From Clostridia bacterium (GTDB lineage: Bacteria > Bacillota > Clostridia > Oscillospirales > QAMX01): a DNA stretch of 9,749 nucleotides. Below are positions 6,200 to 9,749 of the stretch, piece after piece. Location of the stretch: the NCBI GenBank assembly GCA_024404415.1, contig JAKSPX010000039.1, positions 1 to 9,749 on the forward strand. Direction: 5' to 3'. Position 1 is the stretch's first letter; each line of letters starts with the position of its first letter. The position numbers and the translations under genes are program-made. Under the pieces are notes generated by a model. It was given only the letters and a program-made list of their open reading frames with translations. It had not been told where the DNA came from and searched no databases.

Positions 6200-7213
6200 A
6201 TGAATTCTTCCAAAGGCAGTCTCAGACGCATTTGGTTTTTTATGAAGGGACAGCGTCTGGCGTATGTCGGCGCGATCCTTTTAGTCATCACCAATGTGCT
6301 TCTGCAGTATGTCGGACCGCTGATCTCCTCCTGGACCATTGACCGCATCATCACCGGCGGTGACATGGATGTGCCGGCGTTCGTTGTGAACATGGTCAAC
6401 GCCATCGGCGGCAAGGAGACCATTGCCTCCAACCTCTGGATCTGCGCCCTGATCCTTGCGGTTCTGACGGGCCTCCGCGGCGTCATCAGCTTCCTCCAAT
6501 CCAAGCTTCTGACCACCGCGTCGGAGCACACCGTGCGCCGCATCAAGGATGAACTTTATTCGCACATTCAGGATCTTCCCTTTGATTACCACGTCAAAGC
6601 CGAGACCGGCGACCTGATCCAGCGCTGCACCACCGACGTGGAAACGGTGCGCCGCTTTATTTCCGGCCAGCTCGTCGAGCTCTGCCGCGGCATCTTCATG
6701 CTGATCGTGGCGCTCTTCGTGCTCGGCCGCGTGAGCATCACGCTGACGCTTCTGTCCCTGGTCCTCATGCCGTTCGCCATCCTCTTCTCCTGGGGCTTCC
6801 ACAAGAACGTCTCCAAGCAGTTCAAGGTGGTGGACGAGGCCGACGGCAATATGTCCACCGTCCTGCAGGAGAACCTCACCGGCGTGCGCGTCGTGCGCGC
6901 CTTCGGCCGTCAGGAATACGAACGCCAGAAGTTCTTCGGCGCCATCGACAAGCTCTTTGAGGCGGGCACAAAGCTCAACAACATGTTCGCCTTCTTCTGG
7001 AGCTTCTCGGACTTCACCGCCGTGGCTCAGCAGGCCGTCACCATGTTCGGTGCGATGTATTACGTCATTGAAAAGGGCATGTCCTACGGCAACTTCCTGC
7101 TCTTCAACTCCTATGTCGGCATGCTGATCTGGCCGCTTCGCCAGCTCGGGCGTGTGCTTTCCGACGCCGCCAAGATGTCCATTGCCATGGGTCGTATCGA
7201 CCAGGTGCTCTAG
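6200..7213 (+). CDS. ABC exporter subunit A, transmembrane-domain part, ended by an in-frame TAG (BmrC/TM287-like)
   Basis: This 337-residue product is the type I (ABC_membrane) exporter domain of a half-transporter. It has six predicted membrane helices, at about residues 20-42, 75-98, 153-172, 176-196, 265-288 and 295-318. An intracellular coupling-helix region includes RRIKDELYSHIQDLPFDYH and GDLIQRCTTDVETVRRF, and ENLTGVRVVRAFGRQ is typical of the last cytoplasmic loop. It stops at TAG 7211-7213, right after RIDQVL, where family members continue through a short linker into the nucleotide-binding domain. The same frame carries on with perfect homology to 8029, so the intact gene would be 6200-8029, 609 residues with one sense codon at the TAG. 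Start ATG 6200 has AAGGAG 9 nt upstream. Without the ATPase part the product should not work unless the stop is read through or the two pieces assemble. Confidence 0.9.
   Translation: MNSSKGSLRRIWFFMKGQRLAYVGAILLVITNVLLQYVGPLISSWTIDRIITGGDMDVPAFVVNMVNAIGGKETIASNLWICALILAVLTGLRGVISFLQSKLLTTASEHTVRRIKDELYSHIQDLPFDYHVKAETGDLIQRCTTDVETVRRFISGQLVELCRGIFMLIVALFVLGRVSITLTLLSLVLMPFAILFSWGFHKNVSKQFKVVDEADGNMSTVLQENLTGVRVVRAFGRQEYERQKFFGAIDKLFEAGTKLNNMFAFFWSFSDFTAVAQQAVTMFGAMYYVIEKGMSYGNFLLFNSYVGMLIWPLRQLGRVLSDAAKMSIAMGRIDQVL
7211..7213 (+). other. In-frame amber codon splitting ABC exporter subunit A
   Basis: TAG replaces what should be a sense codon between RIDQVL and ERSEYADDEG; the frame is otherwise continuous from 6200 to 8029. 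A single change from GAG (Glu, favoured by the family's acidic linker) or CAG (Gln) would explain it. None of the other genes in the window ends in TAG: they use TGA (cinA, thiI, M23 peptidase) or TAA (nifS, leader ORF, exporter A). That count is too small to argue for recoding. Confidence 0.9.
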
Positions 7214-7318
7214 GAAAGAAGCGAATATGCCGACGATGAGGGCAGAGCGCTTCTCAAGCCCTCCATCCGCGAGGATATCGTCTTCGACCACGTTTCCTTC
7301 GGCTACGGCGACAAGCAG

Positions 7319-8029
7319 GTGCTCAAGGACGTCAGCTTCCGCGTGAAAAAAGGCGACACGGTCGCTGTTCTCGGCCCGACCGGCAGCGGCAAGTCGACTA
7401 TCATGCTGCTTTTACAGCGACTTTATGAGATCCAGAACGGCGCCATCACCATCGGCGGCATCAGCATCAAGGATATCGACCGGCGTTACCTCAGAAGCCG
7501 CGTCGGCATCGTCCTGCAGGAGCCGTTCCTCTATTCCCGCACCATCGAAGAAAACATCGGCATCACCTCGGATAAGCCTGAGCCCGATAAGGTGCGCGAC
7601 ATGGCGAAGGTCGCCTCGGTCCACGACGTCATCGAGTCCTTTGAGGAGGGCTACGAGACCATCGTCGGCGAGCGCGGCGTGACCCTCTCCGGTGGTCAGA
7701 AACAGCGCGTGGCCATCGCCCGCACCCTGATGAAGGATAACGACGTCCTGATCTTCGACGACTCACTTTCCGCGGTCGACACCGAGACCGACGCGAAGAT
7801 CCGCGCCGAGTTGCAGGAAAGATGCAAGGGCATCACCACCTTCATCATTTCCCACCGCATCAGCACCCTTTCCAGCGCCGACATGATCCTCGTCATCGAA
7901 GACGGCTGCATTTCCGAATGCGGCACACACGAGGAACTGATCAGGCGCGAGGGTATGCATAAACGCATTTACGAGATCCAGAGCATGGTTGAGACCACCG
8001 AAAGAGAGGAGGGAACGCTCAATGCCTAA
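7319..8029 (+). CDS. ABC exporter subunit A, nucleotide-binding-domain part downstream of the TAG
   Basis: ATP-binding cassette in the same frame as the upstream membrane part. The first possible start after the TAG is GTG 7319, which has no ribosome binding site. Homology extends upstream to 7214 and includes the A-loop Tyr (7304-7306), so this is a fragment and not a separate gene. Counted from 7319 there are Walker A GPTGSGKST (19-27), Q-loop Gln67 (VLQEPF), signature LSGGQ (123-127), Walker B LIFDD ending at D148, and H-loop His179. The residue after the Walker B Asp is Asp148 where the catalytic Glu is expected. This marks the non-catalytic-site subunit of heterodimeric exporters such as BmrC or TM287. 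Its end overlaps the next gene by 8 nt. Confidence 0.88.
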   Translation: MLKDVSFRVKKGDTVAVLGPTGSGKSTIMLLLQRLYEIQNGAITIGGISIKDIDRRYLRSRVGIVLQEPFLYSRTIEENIGITSDKPEPDKVRDMAKVASVHDVIESFEEGYETIVGERGVTLSGGQKQRVAIARTLMKDNDVLIFDDSLSAVDTETDAKIRAELQERCKGITTFIISHRISTLSSADMILVIEDGCISECGTHEELIRREGMHKRIYEIQSMVETTEREEGTLNA

Positions 8030-9749
8030 CATCAAGGAAGAAGAATTTACCGATAAAAAAGTAGATTTCAAAATGTGGGGCAAGATCATCCGCTACGCGA
8101 AGCCCTTCTACAAGTACATCGCGCTGGTCTTCGTTTTCATGAGCATGTCTTCCCTCTGCGACGTTCTGAATCCGCTCATCATGTCGCACCTCATCGATAA
8201 CAACCTCCTGCCGCAGTCGTGGGACGGCGCACCGCTCTATATCGCCCTTTATGCCTTTGTCACGGTTTTGCAGATCGTCATGACCTACGGCTTCATCCGC
8301 AACGCCTCGGCCACGGAGATCGGCCTGACCACCCGCATCCGCAAGCTTGCGTTTGAAAAATTGCAGACCCTTTCCTTCTCCTATTACGATAAGACCCCGG
8401 TCGGCTACATCATGTCCCGCCTCACCAGCGACGCCCAGCGCCTCTCGGACACCATTGCGTGGTCCTGCGTAGATATTTTCTGGAGCGTCGTCTTCATGCT
8501 GGTCGCGGCCATCGTCATGCTCTTCTCCAACTGGAAGCTGGCCCTGCTCCTGATCTCCACCACGCCGTTCATCGCGGTCATCAGCTACTTCTTCCAGAAG
8601 GTCATTCTGAAAAACCACCGCCTTGTCCGAAGCAGCAACTCCAAGATCACCGGCGCCTTCAACGAAGGCATCATGGGCGCCAAGACCACCAAGACCCTCG
8701 TTCGTGAGGACGCCAACAACACTGAGTTCTACGGCCTTACGCAGGATATGCAGAAGTACAGCGTCCGCGCGGCGGTGTTCTCCGCCATCTACTGGCCCAT
8801 CATCATGACCATCGGCTCCATCGGCACGGGTCTGATCCTCTGGGTCGGCGGCAACAACGTCATGAACAACGTCATCACGCTGGGCGAATTCAGCTTCTTC
8901 ATGACGCTGGGCGGCTACTTCTTTGAACCCATCAACAACCTCGCCCGCATCTTTGCCGAAGTTCAGTCGGCGCAGGCGGCCGTCGAACGCGTCATCACCC
9001 TCATGGACACCGAGTCGGATATCAACGACACCGAGGAGGTCAAGGCTGTATACGGCGACGATTTCATCGGCAAGAGCGAAAACTGGCCGGCACTTCACGG
9101 CGACGTGGAATTCAAGAACGTCACCTTCAAGTATAAGGACGGGCAGACGGTCCTCAAAAACTTCAACCTCAAGATCAAGCGCGGCGAAAAGATCGCGCTG
9201 GTCGGCGAGACGGGCTCCGGCAAATCGACCATCGTCAACCTTGTCTGCCGTTTCTACGAGCCGACCGAAGGCACCATCGAGATTGACGGCGTCGATTACC
9301 GCGAGAGAAGCCAGCTGTGGCTGCACTCCAACCTCGGCTACGTCCTCCAGTCGCCGCAGCTCTTCTCCGGCAGCATCCGCGACAACATCCGTTACAGCCG
9401 CCTCGACGCCACCGACGAAGAGGTGCGTGAGGTCGCGCGCATGGTGGACGCCGATAACTTCATTTCCAAGCTGGAAAAGGGCTACGACACCGAGGTCGGC
9501 GAAGGCGGCGGACGCCTTTCCACCGGCGAAAAACAGCTCATTTCCTTCGCCCGTGCCATCCTTGCGGATCCGGCCATCTTCGTCCTGGACGAAGCCACTT
9601 CGTCCATCGACACCGAGACCGAGGCCATGATCCAGCGCGCCATCGAAAAGGTCCTTTCCGGGCGCACCAGCTTCATCATCGCGCACCGCCTTTCCACCAT
9701 CCGTTCCTGCGATGAGATCATTGTTATGGAACGAGGAGAGATAAAGGAC
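8022..9749 (+). CDS. ABC exporter subunit B (BmrD/TM288-like), partial at window end
   Basis: 576 codons of a full half-transporter, lacking only the last residues beyond the window. An N-terminal type I exporter membrane domain (about 20-320) is followed by the nucleotide-binding domain (about 365-576). The latter has Walker A GETGSGKST (395-403), VLQSPQLF as Q-loop, signature LSTGE (499-503), Walker B VLDEATSS with Asp523 and catalytic Glu524, and H-loop His555 (AHRLST). The signature departs from LSGGQ, while subunit A has a good signature but lacks the catalytic Glu. The pair therefore builds one active and one degenerate ATP site, as in heterodimeric multidrug exporters (BmrCD, LmrCD, TM287/288). 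Likely exports drugs or other hydrophobic compounds from the membrane; the substrate cannot be read from sequence. ATG 8022 overlaps the end of subunit A by 8 nt and has a GAGAGGAGGG site 8 nt upstream, so the two are cotranslated. Confidence 0.94.
   Translation, partial: MPNIKEEEFTDKKVDFKMWGKIIRYAKPFYKYIALVFVFMSMSSLCDVLNPLIMSHLIDNNLLPQSWDGAPLYIALYAFVTVLQIVMTYGFIRNASATEIGLTTRIRKLAFEKLQTLSFSYYDKTPVGYIMSRLTSDAQRLSDTIAWSCVDIFWSVVFMLVAAIVMLFSNWKLALLLISTTPFIAVISYFFQKVILKNHRLVRSSNSKITGAFNEGIMGAKTTKTLVREDANNTEFYGLTQDMQKYSVRAAVFSAIYWPIIMTIGSIGTGLILWVGGNNVMNNVITLGEFSFFMTLGGYFFEPINNLARIFAEVQSAQAAVERVITLMDTESDINDTEEVKAVYGDDFIGKSENWPALHGDVEFKNVTFKYKDGQTVLKNFNLKIKRGEKIALVGETGSGKSTIVNLVCRFYEPTEGTIEIDGVDYRERSQLWLHSNLGYVLQSPQLFSGSIRDNIRYSRLDATDEEVREVARMVDADNFISKLEKGYDTEVGEGGGRLSTGEKQLISFARAILADPAIFVLDEATSSIDTETEAMIQRAIEKVLSGRTSFIIAHRLSTIRSCDEIIVMERGEIKD

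Noticed and set aside
6189..6208. Two GAATTC copies flanking the exporter start codon as an operator
   Set aside because: Short 6-bp palindromes, 4 nt apart, one inside the coding start. They are well explained by chance and the ribosome-binding region.
7211..7213. Genome-wide reassignment of TAG as a sense codon
   Set aside because: Only one in-frame TAG is seen, and the absence of TAG as a true stop rests on about six genes. A point mutation or error is simpler.
8019..9686. A 555-codon open frame on the minus strand, and long antisense frames at 898-1782, 2017-2712, 3280-4584 and 6281-7291
   Set aside because: Each lies opposite a gene with clear family motifs. Their products are rich in Asp, Glu, Gly, Arg and His as expected from reverse reading of GC-rich codons, and show no domain or ribosome binding site.

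Overview
The window looks like chromosomal DNA of a GC-rich member of the Bacillota, most likely class Clostridia. The support is strong AGGAG-type ribosome binding sites, near-consensus sigma-A promoters, a cysteine desulfurase paired with a ThiI that lacks a rhodanese domain, a membrane-anchored G5/M23 peptidase, and a heterodimeric BmrCD/TM287-288-type ABC exporter. The genus cannot be named from this stretch. No rRNA, tRNA, CRISPR, IS element or phage gene was seen.

Left half, minus strand (4382 down to 1): one promoter (4353-4382) drives a tight operon in the order nifS-like cysteine desulfurase, thiI, cinA, cysE. nifS and thiI abut with no gap, thiI to cinA is 54 nt, and cinA to cysE is 1 nt. 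The first two form a sulfur-transfer pair for tRNA 4-thiouridine. cinA and cysE are a competence/NMN-recycling gene and a cysteine-biosynthesis gene. Two of the four are abnormal. The desulfurase has Glu where the PLP-binding Lys belongs. The cysE reading frame switches, without a frameshift, into a sequence resembling the C-terminus of PTS enzyme I (PtsI) and is still open at the window edge.

Centre, plus strand: a perfect-consensus promoter (4465-4493) drives a membrane-anchored G5/M23 endopeptidase (4536-5834).

Right half, plus strand: the gene-poor 365-nt stretch 5835-6199 holds a promoter inside an 11-bp inverted repeat, a 23-codon leader ORF with a good ribosome binding site, a stable hairpin, a possible second short ORF, and a strong intrinsic terminator. 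All lie upstream of two overlapping ABC exporter genes (6200-8029, and 8022 to the window end). The layout matches ribosome-controlled transcription attenuation, as described for the leader-peptide-regulated bmrCD exporter of Bacillus subtilis. The first exporter gene is split by an in-frame TAG (7211-7213) exactly between its membrane and nucleotide-binding domains. The two nucleotide-binding domains have complementary degenerate motifs, as expected of a heterodimer with one active ATP site.

The main points are the attenuation leader and three lesions in otherwise well-conserved genes: the desulfurase Lys-to-Glu, the amber codon, and the cysE/ptsI join. Each may be real biology, or together they may show strain variation or assembly error in a metagenomic consensus.
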